A DNA stretch of 15,448 nt from Planctomycetales bacterium (GTDB lineage Bacteria > 4484-113 > JAFGCY01). The notes beneath the pieces were generated by a model that saw only the letters and a program-made list of their open reading frames with translations, made no database searches and was not told the DNA's origin. Of this stretch, positions 1 to 7,391 are shown piece by piece (position 1 is the first letter of the stretch; every line of letters begins with the position of its first letter). A program made the position numbers and the translations under genes. The DNA is taken from positions 1 to 15,448 of the forward strand of contig JAHEFU010000048.1 in assembly GCA_024645305.1 (NCBI GenBank). The letters are read 5' to 3'.

Positions 1-177
1 AGCGGGGCTGTGGGCTTCATAAAGTTCCGCGCCATCGCCGAGGGCAGCAACGCCGAGGCCATCCGCTGGCCCCAGAGCTCCACATTCATCCTGATGTGGG
101 GCGAGGAATTCGGTGTCCCGGCGGTGAACCCGATCCTCGGCCCGCCGCTGGACATCACCATCAGCCCGGCGCCCTAG
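1..177 (+). CDS. C-terminal fragment of an unrecognised protein (5' end outside window)
   Basis: An open frame enters at base 1 and ends at TAG 175-177, giving the last 58 residues of a protein whose start lies to the left. The fragment is rich in hydrophobic and small residues (it contains GFIKFRAIAEG and later GVPAVNPILGPP) and ends in a Pro-rich tail, ISPAP. The alternating pattern could fit the last strands of a beta-sandwich or cohesin-like extracellular domain, but that is only a guess. I do not recognise the family. A strong intrinsic terminator starts 28 nt after the stop, which supports a real gene end here. Confidence 0.6.
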   Translation, partial: SGAVGFIKFRAIAEGSNAEAIRWPQSSTFILMWGEEFGVPAVNPILGPPLDITISPAP

Positions 178-204
178 GCCAGCGGGCAACAGATTGCATC
201 ACCC

Positions 205-233
205 GGGGAGGGCCACGGCCCTCCCCTTTTTTT
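205..233 (+). terminator. Rho-independent terminator
   Basis: A perfect 8-bp GC-rich stem, GGGGAGGG (205-212) with CCCTCCCC (219-226), encloses the six-base loop CCACGG and is followed at once by seven T residues (227-233). It ends the transcript of the gene cut by the left edge and separates it from the next plus-strand cluster. Confidence 0.93.
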
Positions 234-260
234 GCGCAAAACCAGGACAGCGGTGATAAT
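232..260 (+). promoter_or_regulatory. Candidate sigma70-type promoter for the DUF2007-lipoprotein-MBL cluster
   Basis: TTGCGC (232-237) and GATAAT (255-260) are separated by exactly 17 nt and sit directly after the terminator. The -10 matches the consensus at 5 of 6 positions; the -35 matches only in TTG. The -10 ends six bases before the ATG at 267, so transcription would begin at or next to the start codon and give a leaderless or nearly leaderless mRNA. This is inference from consensus matching only. Confidence 0.45.
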
Positions 261-266
261 CAGGTC

Positions 267-527
267 ATGGACAAGATATCCGTCTACCAGGCCGCCAGCG
301 AATTCCTGGCGCTGACAATCCGGGACCTGCTCGACGAGAACGGTATTCCCTGCATGATCCGTTCGGACCAGACCGCCGGCTACAACTTCACTCCGCGGGC
401 TTACTTCGGCGACATCCTGGTCTTTTCCAGGGATGAGGACCGCGCCCGGGAACTGATCGGCGGGTTTGAGGGGACGCTAGGCGAACTGGTTGAGTATGAA
501 ACGACTGATGAGGATGTCACATCGTGA
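267..527 (+). CDS. DUF2007-like small protein
   Basis: This 86-residue soluble protein has the short alpha/beta pattern of the DUF2007 family (annotated as putative signal-transducing proteins). A hydrophobic strand (KISVYQA) is followed by a helix ending in LLDENGIPCMIRSD, then GDILVFSRDEDRAREL. In this family the segment around the aging-like 'GIP' turn follows a residue-pairing helix; no biochemical role is established to my knowledge. The open frame extends upstream into the preceding gene and terminator, so the ATG at 267 is chosen because it is the first methionine after the terminator and gives a normal family length. No strong Shine-Dalgarno sequence precedes it; a -10-like GATAAT lies six bases upstream. 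Its stop overlaps the GTG start of the lipoprotein gene by 4 nt, so the two are probably translationally coupled. Confidence 0.75.
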   Translation: MDKISVYQAASEFLALTIRDLLDENGIPCMIRSDQTAGYNFTPRAYFGDILVFSRDEDRARELIGGFEGTLGELVEYETTDEDVTS

Positions 528-1306
528 AGCTGCTCACATTGCTCTGCCTCGTCCTTACCCTGCTATGTAGCTGCCAGAAGGGCAGTGACCGGTCCGGCAG
601 CGAGGCTCCTGGCCCTGTTGCCGGTACAGCGTCTGACACTCAGACCGGGCAGGATGCGGCTGGGGGCGGCAGTACGTCTGCCAACCCCTGCGCCGGACTG
701 GCATCCGCAAGGGGCATGCGGATGCGCGGCCTCGTGCTGGAAAGCGGCGACGGCCTGATCTTCACTCCCTGTGACAGTGAACTGTCCTTTCCTGTCAGTG
801 ATGCCGCTGCCGGACTGCTCGGCGGGCTGCTCACGGAACTCGGGCAAGATACCGGCAGCGTATACGTCCAGATGGAAGCCAGCTCGGACGGAGATACAGT
901 CGTGCTGGAACAGCTCTGGCGCGCTGCCCCTGTCCACGAATCCTTTGGATGCCGGGAGGATCTGTCCGGCCTGCTGTATCTGGCACGTGGCAATGAGCCA
1001 TTCTGGGGTATCGAAGTCCGCGACACTTCTGAAATTGCCCTGCTGCGCCCCGGCTCTGAAACTGCCGGCGTGGAGGAACTGCTGTTTGACGTCAGCGACT
1101 CACGGGTGGACGGCAGCAGTGCCTGGTTCCTGGGCAGCAGCCGTGAAGACGGCCCCGGGATTGAAATCCGGCTGGAAACCGGCGCATGCCGTGACAGCAT
1201 GTCCGGTGACTGGTTCGGCATGCAGGCGGAAATCCAGTATGGCGATACGGTGTATCACGGCTGTGCCTGGCCCGGGGAAGCTGCCGGCTTCGAGGACCAG
1301 CCATGA
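524..1306 (+). CDS. Putative lipoprotein with GNEPFW motif (COG3650-like)
   Basis: This 260-residue protein starts at GTG 524, overlapping the previous stop as GTGA, with GAGGA upstream as a ribosome-binding site. Residues 1-17 form a lipoprotein signal peptide: a hydrophobic core, then LCSC with the lipidated cysteine at 17. A Ser/Gly/Thr-rich linker follows to about residue 55. The C-terminal half carries GNEPFW (156-161) and two cysteines in the contexts ACRDSMSG (C222) and HGCAWPG (C247). That arrangement is typical of the COG3650 group of envelope proteins, whose function is unknown. A stretch near residues 65-90 (RGLVLESG to FTPCDSELSFP) resembles the small beta domain of NlpE-type lipoproteins, but only loosely. 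It is expected to sit in the periplasm, anchored to a membrane by lipid. Its stop overlaps the next ATG by 4 nt. Confidence 0.8.
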   Translation: MKLLTLLCLVLTLLCSCQKGSDRSGSEAPGPVAGTASDTQTGQDAAGGGSTSANPCAGLASARGMRMRGLVLESGDGLIFTPCDSELSFPVSDAAAGLLGGLLTELGQDTGSVYVQMEASSDGDTVVLEQLWRAAPVHESFGCREDLSGLLYLARGNEPFWGIEVRDTSEIALLRPGSETAGVEELLFDVSDSRVDGSSAWFLGSSREDGPGIEIRLETGACRDSMSGDWFGMQAEIQYGDTVYHGCAWPGEAAGFEDQP

Positions 1307-1944
1307 TTGAGCTGCGTAAAAATCTCTACATCATCGAGCCCACGAAGGCCACAGCGCTCAAGTACATCTCGTTTTTCGTGAAGCGGCGAAAGGGCAACCT
1401 GCTCTTCCCCTGCTTCTCCAACCAGTCCACCATCCACGGCCGCTTTGACGACATTGAGGCTGCCGGCGGCATCGGCATGCAGCTGCTCGGTGACAGCCAT
1501 TTCCGCACGGCACACTGTGACGAGGTCAGTGAGAGATTCGGTTGCAGCCTGCATTGCAGTGAGGCCGAGCGGGAGGCGGTGGAGCAGAAATGTGTCAACG
1601 TGACGGCTTTTCCCTTCGAGCACCGGCGGCTGGCCAGTGACATCATGGTGGTCCCCACCCCCGGGCATCGCCCCGGCGGCGTCTGCTTCCTCGTGGATCT
1701 GCCGGACGGTAAGTTCCTGTTCGCCGGAGACGCCCTGTGGTATGACGGCAAGCGCTGGATGAGCTTTCCCTCCAGCCGGGGAAAGAAGCAGCTCGTTGCC
1801 AGTTTAGAGATGCTGAAGACGGTGGAGTTTGACCAGCTGCTGTGCAACACGAAACTGCAGGATAGCGAACACTGCCTGCTGGAGCTGCCGGATGAGAAGG
1901 CCCGGCATGCCTTCCTCGACGAACAGATCGCGCTGATCAGTTAG
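1303..1944 (+). CDS. Divergent metallo-beta-lactamase-fold protein
   Basis: This 213-residue cytoplasmic protein starts at ATG 1303, overlapping the lipoprotein stop (ATGA), with GAGGA about six bases upstream. MBL-fold landmarks are present in order. DSHFRTAHCDEVSERFG (64-80) stands where the metal-binding HxHxDH motif would be. PTPGHRPGGVCFLVD (118-132) contains the third-motif histidine H122. LFAGDALWYDG (139-149) holds the bridging aspartate D143. The first motif is degenerate: it keeps a histidine and an aspartate (H71, D73) but not the canonical spacing, as in MBL relatives with an HRDxV-type motif. The usual C-terminal histidine region is not evident. Hydrolase activity is therefore uncertain and the substrate unknown. 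It is the last gene of the three-gene cluster and converges on the secreted-protein gene 20 nt away. Confidence 0.75.
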   Translation: MIELRKNLYIIEPTKATALKYISFFVKRRKGNLLFPCFSNQSTIHGRFDDIEAAGGIGMQLLGDSHFRTAHCDEVSERFGCSLHCSEAEREAVEQKCVNVTAFPFEHRRLASDIMVVPTPGHRPGGVCFLVDLPDGKFLFAGDALWYDGKRWMSFPSSRGKKQLVASLEMLKTVEFDQLLCNTKLQDSEHCLLELPDEKARHAFLDEQIALIS

Positions 1945-1964
1945 ACTCCTTAGAGCCTGCGCGC

Positions 1965-2534
1965 TTAGTTGTAGCCGGCCTTGATGCGGAGGTAGATCGC
2001 CCGCATCACGGCGTATTCCGCCTCCGTGATGGTGTTGCTTTCATCAATGATCAGCAGGAGCAGGTTGTCATCCGCATCCGTGACCACTCCGGCGCGCTGG
2101 CAGCCCTTGCCGCTGTAGCCGCCATCGAACTTGTGGACCGCGCCATCCGGACCGGTGTACTGGAAGCTGATTTCCGCCCAGGACCAGGGACGGCCCTTGA
2201 GGCTGCCACTGCCCTCTGTGTAGCCTTCGCGCTCCAGCACGAAGTCATTGCCATCGAGGATGAATGTATGTTCCCATTCCAGCAGGCTGTCGGTGTCTTC
2301 TCCCACCCAGCTGAGGAACTTCTCCGTGAAGCGCTGTTCCTCGGGGTAGCAGACCCGCTCGCAGAGGTACTGCCGGACCTCGATCACGCTGGCATCCGGC
2401 TTCATCAGCTTCAACGTTCCTTCAACATGGATCCCATAGGTCTTGCTGGCCGTTTCCTGCCGCTGCTGCTCCTGGGCAGCAGCCAAGAGAGGCAGCATTG
2501 CCAGCAGGACAAACAGCAGGATGCATCTTCCCAT
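1965..2534 (-). CDS. Small secreted protein, function unknown
   Basis: This 189-residue protein begins with a classic Sec signal peptide: MGRC, a leucine-rich core to residue 17, then LAAA-Q with predicted cleavage after A20. The mature part is hydrophilic, with two close cysteines (QYLCERVCYPEE) that could form a disulfide and a third in GKGCQRAG. It holds several aromatic-rich strand-like segments such as EWEHTFILDGNDFVLE and WSWAEISFQYTGPDG, suggesting a beta-rich periplasmic domain. I do not recognise the family. The gene lies 80 nt downstream of phnE on the same strand and could be cotranscribed. It is far too short to be a periplasmic phosphonate-binding protein (PhnD). No convincing Shine-Dalgarno sequence precedes the ATG. 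Confidence 0.7.
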   Translation of the reverse strand: MGRCILLFVLLAMLPLLAAAQEQQRQETASKTYGIHVEGTLKLMKPDASVIEVRQYLCERVCYPEEQRFTEKFLSWVGEDTDSLLEWEHTFILDGNDFVLEREGYTEGSGSLKGRPWSWAEISFQYTGPDGAVHKFDGGYSGKGCQRAGVVTDADDNLLLLIIDESNTITEAEYAVMRAIYLRIKAGYN

Positions 2535-2614
2535 ACCAGATAAATAGCAGAATTCCGGCGGGATCGCAATCCGGCCGATTTGCCGGACGGGGTTGGGATC
2601 CGCTGAGCCGTTTG

Positions 2615-3964
2615 TCAGCCCATCTTCTCGCGCAGCCAGGAGCTGCCCCAGTCGAGCACAGTGACAGCCAGCAGGATGATCAGGAAGCAGGTACTGGCCT
2701 TCTGGTACTGGAACAGGCGGATGTACTGGTCCAGCAGGAATCCGATGCCGCCGGCGCCGACGATGCCTAGGATGATGGACATGCGGATGTTGATGTCCCA
2801 GCGGTAGAGCGAGAAGGCCACGAACTGCGGCAGGACCTGCGGCAGGATGCCGAACCAGACAATCAGGTTGTTATTGGCCCCCGTAGCCCGCACGGCCTCG
2901 ATAGGTGCCAGGTCCACGCCCTCGATGGCCTCACTGAACAGCTTGCCGAGCATGCCGATGCTGTGCAGCGCCAGGGCCAGCACACCGGGGAAGGGCCCGG
3001 GCCCCACCATGAACACGAAGATGATGGCGAGGATAATCGGCGGGAAGGCCCGTAGGATATTGAAGATGAAACGCACCACATTGTAGGCAATCTGCCCGGC
3101 GGCTGTGCCTTTCGTCAGGTTGCGGGCGGCGAGGAATGACAGTGGGAAACTGAGCAGCACCGACAGCAGTGTTCCCACGAGGCTCATCATCACCGTTTCA
3201 TTCATTTCGTCCAGCAGTACCGGCACTGTTCCGGGCTTGGCGGGGGCCTGCGTTTCGTCAATCAGCCGCAGGACATATTCCGTGTCAGGCACAAGCTGAT
3301 AGGGATCGTCAGCTGTGCCCTTGCCGGGAATGGCGGCCGCCCTGCCCTGCTCAGTGCTGACAGGGGACAGGCTCAGGATCAGACCCTGCTTCGGTTTCTC
3401 ACCTGATGGATCAAGGAACTCTGATTCATAGCCTTCAGGCACCAGCATCACTGCTGCAAAGGCATCATGATTGACAATGCAGCATAACTCAGGTGGCCAG
3501 GCCTGCCGGTCTGCATAGTCCGCGCTGATGGAGAACGACTCCCACTTGTCATCTTCCAGACTGCCGATTTTGATACGTACGCCATCGTCAGTCAATACAC
3601 CAACAGTTGGGAAAAAGGCCTGAGCTCCTGGACCTACAGTGTAGGCAATGTGCGTCTCCTGGTCAGAAATCACATCCGGAGCCAGCTTGCGATTTATCAC
3701 GGAATTGCCATCCGCATCCTTTTCCACCCAGGAGAAGTCGGGATGCGACAAGTCGTACATCACTCGTTTGATATCCTGGCTGCCGCTGATCAGCTTGTAG
3801 AGGTTGAAATCCGTGCGCTGGAAACTGGCAACGAGGTACACGGTGAAAATGGCGATCAGTGTCCACTTGACTCCGCTGAGCAGGAAGTCACGCGGCCCGC
3901 GCCTGCGGCGCGGAGGCTCGATGCGCTCGTGCTTCAGGGGGGGCTGCTGCTCAGAAGTCGGCAT
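2615..3964 (-). CDS. phnE: Phosphonate/phosphite-type ABC transporter permease PhnE with a large inserted domain
   Basis: This inner-membrane permease is the partner of the adjacent ATPase. The first helix spans about residues 28-48. The family-typical core resumes near residue 252 with DEMNETVMMSLVGTLLS and LAARNL, then LRAFPPIILAIIFVFMVGPG (304-323). The EAA-type coupling loop, EAIEGVDLAPIEAVRATGA, runs from about 345 to 363, and GIVGAGGIGF (400-409) completes the PhnE signature. PhnE proteins are usually about 260-290 residues; this one is 449. The extra length is a hydrophilic segment, about residues 78-250, between helix 1 and the core, which by topology should face the periplasm. It contains a CC pair (161-162) and no transmembrane helix. 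The start codon overlaps the 3' end of phnC by 14 nt. No gene for a PhnD binding protein is present. Substrate cannot be told from sequence. Confidence 0.9.
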   Translation of the reverse strand: MPTSEQQPPLKHERIEPPRRRRGPRDFLLSGVKWTLIAIFTVYLVASFQRTDFNLYKLISGSQDIKRVMYDLSHPDFSWVEKDADGNSVINRKLAPDVISDQETHIAYTVGPGAQAFFPTVGVLTDDGVRIKIGSLEDDKWESFSISADYADRQAWPPELCCIVNHDAFAAVMLVPEGYESEFLDPSGEKPKQGLILSLSPVSTEQGRAAAIPGKGTADDPYQLVPDTEYVLRLIDETQAPAKPGTVPVLLDEMNETVMMSLVGTLLSVLLSFPLSFLAARNLTKGTAAGQIAYNVVRFIFNILRAFPPIILAIIFVFMVGPGPFPGVLALALHSIGMLGKLFSEAIEGVDLAPIEAVRATGANNNLIVWFGILPQVLPQFVAFSLYRWDINIRMSIILGIVGAGGIGFLLDQYIRLFQYQKASTCFLIILLAVTVLDWGSSWLREKMG

Positions 3965-4715
3965 AGTGCTCCCCGTAGATCTCGATCAGCACGCTGTCCG
4001 TCAGCTCCGCCGGAGAGCCCTCGAAGAACACCCGGCCCTCGCGGAAGGCCACGATGCGGTCGCCGTACTCCTTCGCCAGCGACACGCTGTGCAGGTTGGC
4101 AATCATGGCGATGCCGTCCTCCCGACAGATGCGCACGGCGTGGTCCAGCACGACCCGCGCCGTGGCCGGATCCAGCGCACTGACCGGTTCATCCGCCAGC
4201 AGCACGGCCGGTTCCTGGCAGAGCGCGCGGGCGATGGCCACCCGCTGCTGCTGTCCGCCGGACAGCTCGCGCGGCCGCTTGTGCCACTGGTCGAGGATCT
4301 CCACGCGCCTGAGGCAGCGCAGGGCCAGCTGCTTCTCGTCCTCCGTCCAGTAGTAGAGGAAGCCGCGCCAGAGGTCCACCTGCCCGGCCCGGCCGATCAG
4401 CACATTGTTGAGCACACTGACCCGCGGCACGAGGCCGAAGCTCTGGAAGATCATGCCCACGTCGCGGCGCACCGTGCGGGCGTGTTCCTTCGAGCTGTGG
4501 ACTTCCTTGCCGCGGAACTGCACGGTGCCATCCGTCGGCACAAGCAGTCCGTTCAGGCAACGCAGCAGGGTGGACTTGCCCGCGCCGGAGCGCCCGATCA
4601 CTGCCACCACTTCGCCGGGAGCGATGGAGAAGTCCACATCACTCAGCGCACGGGTGCCGTCGGGGTAGGTCAGGCCAAGGCCTCGAGTCTGGAAAACGGA
4701 TTCAGGCAACCCCAT
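3951..4715 (-). CDS. phnC: Phosphonate-type ABC transporter ATP-binding protein PhnC
   Basis: This 254-residue ABC ATPase energises the PhnE permease. Visible motifs are Walker A GRSGAGKS (41-48), the Q-loop glutamine Q91 in IFQSFGLVPR, the signature LSGGQQQRVAIARAL (151-165), Walker B VLLADEP (171-177), the D-loop SALD, and the switch histidine H209 in ANLHSV. The stretch around residues 108-148 (IGRAG, then LWRGF, YYWTEDE and LRRVEILDQW) is the PhnC-type helical subdomain. The order phnC-phnE is usual, but phnD is missing. The ATG at 4715 has no Shine-Dalgarno sequence. A -10-like TAGAAT (minus strand, 4717-4722) abuts it, and the dodecin terminator lies only 28 nt upstream, so phnC probably has its own promoter; the exact start codon may need moving. 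Confidence 0.93.
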   Translation of the reverse strand: MGLPESVFQTRGLGLTYPDGTRALSDVDFSIAPGEVVAVIGRSGAGKSTLLRCLNGLLVPTDGTVQFRGKEVHSSKEHARTVRRDVGMIFQSFGLVPRVSVLNNVLIGRAGQVDLWRGFLYYWTEDEKQLALRCLRRVEILDQWHKRPRELSGGQQQRVAIARALCQEPAVLLADEPVSALDPATARVVLDHAVRICREDGIAMIANLHSVSLAKEYGDRIVAFREGRVFFEGSPAELTDSVLIEIYGEHYADF

Positions 4716-4742
4716 GATTCTAGTGGCCGGAGGCCGGATGTG

Positions 4743-4774
4743 AAAAAGGGAGCCCCGCCATGGCGGGACTCCCT
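4743..4774 (-). terminator. Rho-independent terminator of the dodecin gene
   Basis: On the minus strand, AGGGAG pairs with CTCCCT, followed inward by a G-U pair and CCCGCC/GGCGGG-type pairing (4747-4774). The transcript then runs into five U residues encoded at 4743-4747. It sits about 30 nt downstream of the dodecin stop and just upstream of phnC, so it separates the two transcripts. The G-U pair on this strand is a C-A mismatch on the other, which supports minus-strand function. Confidence 0.88.
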
Positions 4775-4805
4775 GATTAAGTCAACGCTAAACCGCTGAT
4801 ACGCC

Positions 4806-5009
4806 CTAGCCGTCCACCTCGAAGGTGATCTTGCAGGTCACGCGGTACTTGTTCACGGCACCGTCCTTGACGGTCACGCTCTGGTCCTGTACCCAGGCAC
4901 TCTTGATATTGCGGATGGTCTTACTGGCATGTTTGACCGCATTGTTAGCGGCATCCTCCCAGCTTTTCTCCGAATCCGCCATGATTTCGACAACCTTGAG
5001 AATCTTCAT
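4806..5009 (-). CDS. Dodecin family flavin-binding protein
   Basis: This 67-residue protein matches the dodecin family along its whole length: VVEIMADSEKSWEDAANNAV, a helix, TIRNIKSAWV with the tryptophan that stacks on bound flavin, a VKDG turn, and the closing strand YRVTCKITFEVDG. Dodecins assemble into hollow dodecamers that store or buffer flavins (FMN, riboflavin or lumichrome) in the cytoplasm; here the ligand is inferred from the family. A good Shine-Dalgarno GAGGAG (minus strand, 5017-5022) lies seven bases before the ATG. A TATATT hexamer on the same strand at 5062-5067 may be a -10 element, but no convincing -35 was found. The gene follows the sigma-factor/membrane-protein pair by about 75 nt and has its own terminator. 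Confidence 0.93.
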   Translation of the reverse strand: MKILKVVEIMADSEKSWEDAANNAVKHASKTIRNIKSAWVQDQSVTVKDGAVNKYRVTCKITFEVDG

Positions 5010-5083
5010 CAGTTCGCTCCTCGATATTCGGGAGCACAGCTGGCCCCCGCATGATGCTTCAAATATAGCGCATCCCGGGGAGC

Positions 5084-6847
5084 TTAATGATCCTTTGGCG
5101 CAGGAGCCGGCTTCGCATCCGCATCGGGAGCGGGATCCCCTGCCGGCAGGGGGGCTGCCAGCGGATTCGCGCGTGCTGTCCCGTCACCGAGGATGATCAG
5201 CGACTGGTCGCTGTCAACGCCTTCCGCCACGATCAGCACCAGCTCGTCCTCCAGCGGTTCCTCCACCTTGACCTTGAGCGAAATCCGCCGCCCGTTCTTC
5301 CTGTACCACTCATCGAGGCGCTGCTGGATGTCCGCATTGGTAGAGCCTGCCGGGAAACTGAAGACGCGCATCCCGCTGGTACTGCCGAAAATCGTGTAGC
5401 CCGGCAGCAGCTCAGTGTTGCCCTGGCTGCGCTCCAGTACCTGGAAGCTATATCCGCTGGCATTGTCCGGCTGGGGGGCCCAGACCGTGAAGCCCTCCGG
5501 TCCACAGTCCGCTCCGGGCAGCGGGGCGTCCGTTCCGACGCGACTGTCATCCAGCACGATGAAGCGTGACGGGGAGGGGGCCATGCTGAAGATGCCGTGC
5601 TGGCCCTCAACGTCGCCAGGGGCGGCCGGAGTCCAGGCCACATTGCCCTCAGCACTGCCAGCCACCCAGGTAGATTCAGCGCCACCGGCACTACTGACCC
5701 AGGCTATTGCCCCGCCATTCGGTGCAGCGGCATCCGAAGTGTGGACTTCGCCAATCGCACCACCGTGCCCTTTACCGTTACCAATGCCGATGGCTTCAAT
5801 CCAGGATTCAAAGAAGCTGCCATTCTCCGGCGCTGACGCTGTTTCGCCATTGAAGAAGACATTGCCCGTATCGTCTGTCCAGTCGCCGCCAGCTGCAAAT
5901 GCGTGCCCGGCATGGACCCGGGCCGCATCACCAAACAGCGAGACCAGTCCCACAGCCCGGCATTCACCTTCCGCCACTGATGCGATCTGCTCCGGTTGGA
6001 AAAAGTTGCCCAGGCTCTGGCCCAGGGCCGCATCATCGCTGTAGCGTCCAAGGTAGATCTGACCGCCGCCGCCATGCACGAAGGCCCCCTGGGTGCGCGG
6101 TGCATGTTCCCCCGCGAACAGCCCCGCGATCCGGCCGAGGGTCGGCTCGCTGCGGAATGCGAAGTGTGCCGGTTCACCGAACAGCAGGTCGCTCGGACCA
6201 TGCCCGGCGTTGTCAAACAGGGTCGTGCCGGTGACCTGGGGGTCATGCATTCCGGTGCGCTCCGCGATGATCTCCACCAGGCGCTGGACCTGGGCTTCAT
6301 CCACCTGGCTCGTTGACAGCGCCAGACGCGTCCGCCCCTCACCCGAATTGACGCGGATGGCCATCTGTTCAGGCTGCTTGTCCAGTTCCGCCCGCCAGCT
6401 GTCAATGGCCACATCCAGGCCGCTCTCGCTGGTGCTGAAGCCGCCGCCGGAGGCCAGGTCATAGACGATGGTGTAACCGTCCGAGCTGGCCCAGGCCGGC
6501 GTGGCACCGGGCACGAGGTCGCGGCCGGGCATGAGCTGTGAGACCACGAACAGTCCCAGCGCCAGCAGGCCGCTGATTGCCAGCTGGGTCTTCCAGCCAT
6601 GTCCGTTCAGCAGTTTCAGAATTCCCATGTTCCCGTTCTCCTCAGGATTGCCGGCCGTTTCCAGCGCGGCGAACATCCGCTCACGCTGCGGCTCGGGCGC
6701 ATGCACATCCGCCATTGCGGCGAGCAGTGCGTTGTCAGCGATCAGGGCCAGCAGCCGCTCATCGCATTCCACGATCCTTCTTTCTTCATCGCTCAGCTGA
6801 CTGAGCGAACTGATTCTTTCCAGCAGTATCCGCTCTTCAACATTCAT
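5084..6847 (-). CDS. Single-pass membrane protein, probable partner (anti-sigma-like) of the adjacent ECF sigma factor
   Basis: This 587-residue protein starts 11 nt inside the sigma gene, so the two are coupled. Residues 1-85 are a charged, helical cytoplasmic region (EERILLERISSLSQLSDEER and later ERMFAAL). One transmembrane helix spans about 88-106, and about 480 extracytoplasmic residues follow. That layout and position are typical of membrane anti-sigma factors, but the zinc-binding HxxxCxxC motif of the ZAS type is absent and the extracytoplasmic part is very large. The middle (about 255-425) is rich in Gly, Ala and His, with motifs such as FVHGGGGQIYLG and GIGNGKGHGGAIG. Two segments beginning GYTI (124 and 483) look like a duplicated alpha/beta domain flanking it. 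The C-terminus is a Pro/Ala/Asp tail. Anti-sigma function is inferred from context only; I do not recognise the outer domain. Confidence 0.78.
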   Translation of the reverse strand: MNVEERILLERISSLSQLSDEERRIVECDERLLALIADNALLAAMADVHAPEPQRERMFAALETAGNPEENGNMGILKLLNGHGWKTQLAISGLLALGLFVVSQLMPGRDLVPGATPAWASSDGYTIVYDLASGGGFSTSESGLDVAIDSWRAELDKQPEQMAIRVNSGEGRTRLALSTSQVDEAQVQRLVEIIAERTGMHDPQVTGTTLFDNAGHGPSDLLFGEPAHFAFRSEPTLGRIAGLFAGEHAPRTQGAFVHGGGGQIYLGRYSDDAALGQSLGNFFQPEQIASVAEGECRAVGLVSLFGDAARVHAGHAFAAGGDWTDDTGNVFFNGETASAPENGSFFESWIEAIGIGNGKGHGGAIGEVHTSDAAAPNGGAIAWVSSAGGAESTWVAGSAEGNVAWTPAAPGDVEGQHGIFSMAPSPSRFIVLDDSRVGTDAPLPGADCGPEGFTVWAPQPDNASGYSFQVLERSQGNTELLPGYTIFGSTSGMRVFSFPAGSTNADIQQRLDEWYRKNGRRISLKVKVEEPLEDELVLIVAEGVDSDQSLIILGDGTARANPLAAPLPAGDPAPDADAKPAPAPKDH

Positions 6848-7391
6848 GTGTCTTGCCTCCGGCCGCTTCCGCGGGCCGACCGTTCATTGCAAAATGACTG
6901 AAACCCTCCGCCGCCAGGCGCTCCCGCAGTACCCGCCTGCCGCGCATCAGGCGCAGGCGCACCGCACTGCCGCTCAGCCCGGTGATCTCAGCGACTTCCT
7001 CCGTGCTCAGGCCCTCCATGTAGAACAGGCAGATCACTTCCCGGTTCTGGGCGGGCAGGCTGTTGAGCACCGACCACAGATGGTTCTGGGACGGGCTGTG
7101 CGCCTCATGGTGCCAGGCCTGCTGCATTCCCTCGACCGTCCGCCGCCGTGAATCCAGGCGCCGCAGGCGGTCGATGAAGCGCCGGTGCACGATGCTCAGG
7201 AGCCAGGAGCGGAAACTCTCATCCTCACGCAGGCTGTCCAGCCGGCGCAGGGCCTGCAGCAGCGCTTCCTGCAGCAGGTCCTCGGCGTCCTCGCGCGTCG
7301 CACAGAGCCGCGCGCAATAGCGCCAGGCCAGGCTGTAGATCTCACTGGTCAGCAGGTCGTCGAAGCGCCTGCGGATATCCGCTTCCTGCAT
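6837..7391 (-). CDS. ECF-subfamily RNA polymerase sigma factor
   Basis: This 184-residue protein has the two helical domains of an ECF (group 4) sigma factor and nothing else. Region 2 is at about 10-80, with REDAEDLLQEALLQAL (33-48) and SWLLSIVHRRFIDRLR, for core binding and -10 recognition. Region 4 is at about 107-160, with LPAQNREVICLFYMEGLST, then EEVAEITGLSGSAVRLRLMR as the helix-turn-helix for the -35. The frame stays open to 7688, but the start at 7391 is chosen because MQEADIRRRF leads directly into region 2.1 and avoids overlap with the divergent gene; an ATG at 7469 is an alternative. Its 3' end overlaps the membrane-protein gene by 11 nt, the usual arrangement for a sigma factor and its membrane regulator. 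Confidence 0.93.
   Translation of the reverse strand: MQEADIRRRFDDLLTSEIYSLAWRYCARLCATREDAEDLLQEALLQALRRLDSLREDESFRSWLLSIVHRRFIDRLRRLDSRRRTVEGMQQAWHHEAHSPSQNHLWSVLNSLPAQNREVICLFYMEGLSTEEVAEITGLSGSAVRLRLMRGRRVLRERLAAEGFSHFAMNGRPAEAAGGKTHEC

Noticed and set aside
3804..4799. 331-residue plus-strand open frame across phnC and the start of phnE
   Set aside because: It is the opposite-strand shadow of phnC, whose Walker A, signature and Walker B motifs are all in the minus-strand frame; the shadow protein is His/Arg/Gly-biased with no domain.
5704..6600. 298-residue minus-strand frame inside the sigma partner gene
   Set aside because: Arg/Ser/Trp-rich shadow frame typical of GC-rich DNA; the overlapping 587-residue frame has a start coupled to the sigma gene, a transmembrane helix and balanced composition.
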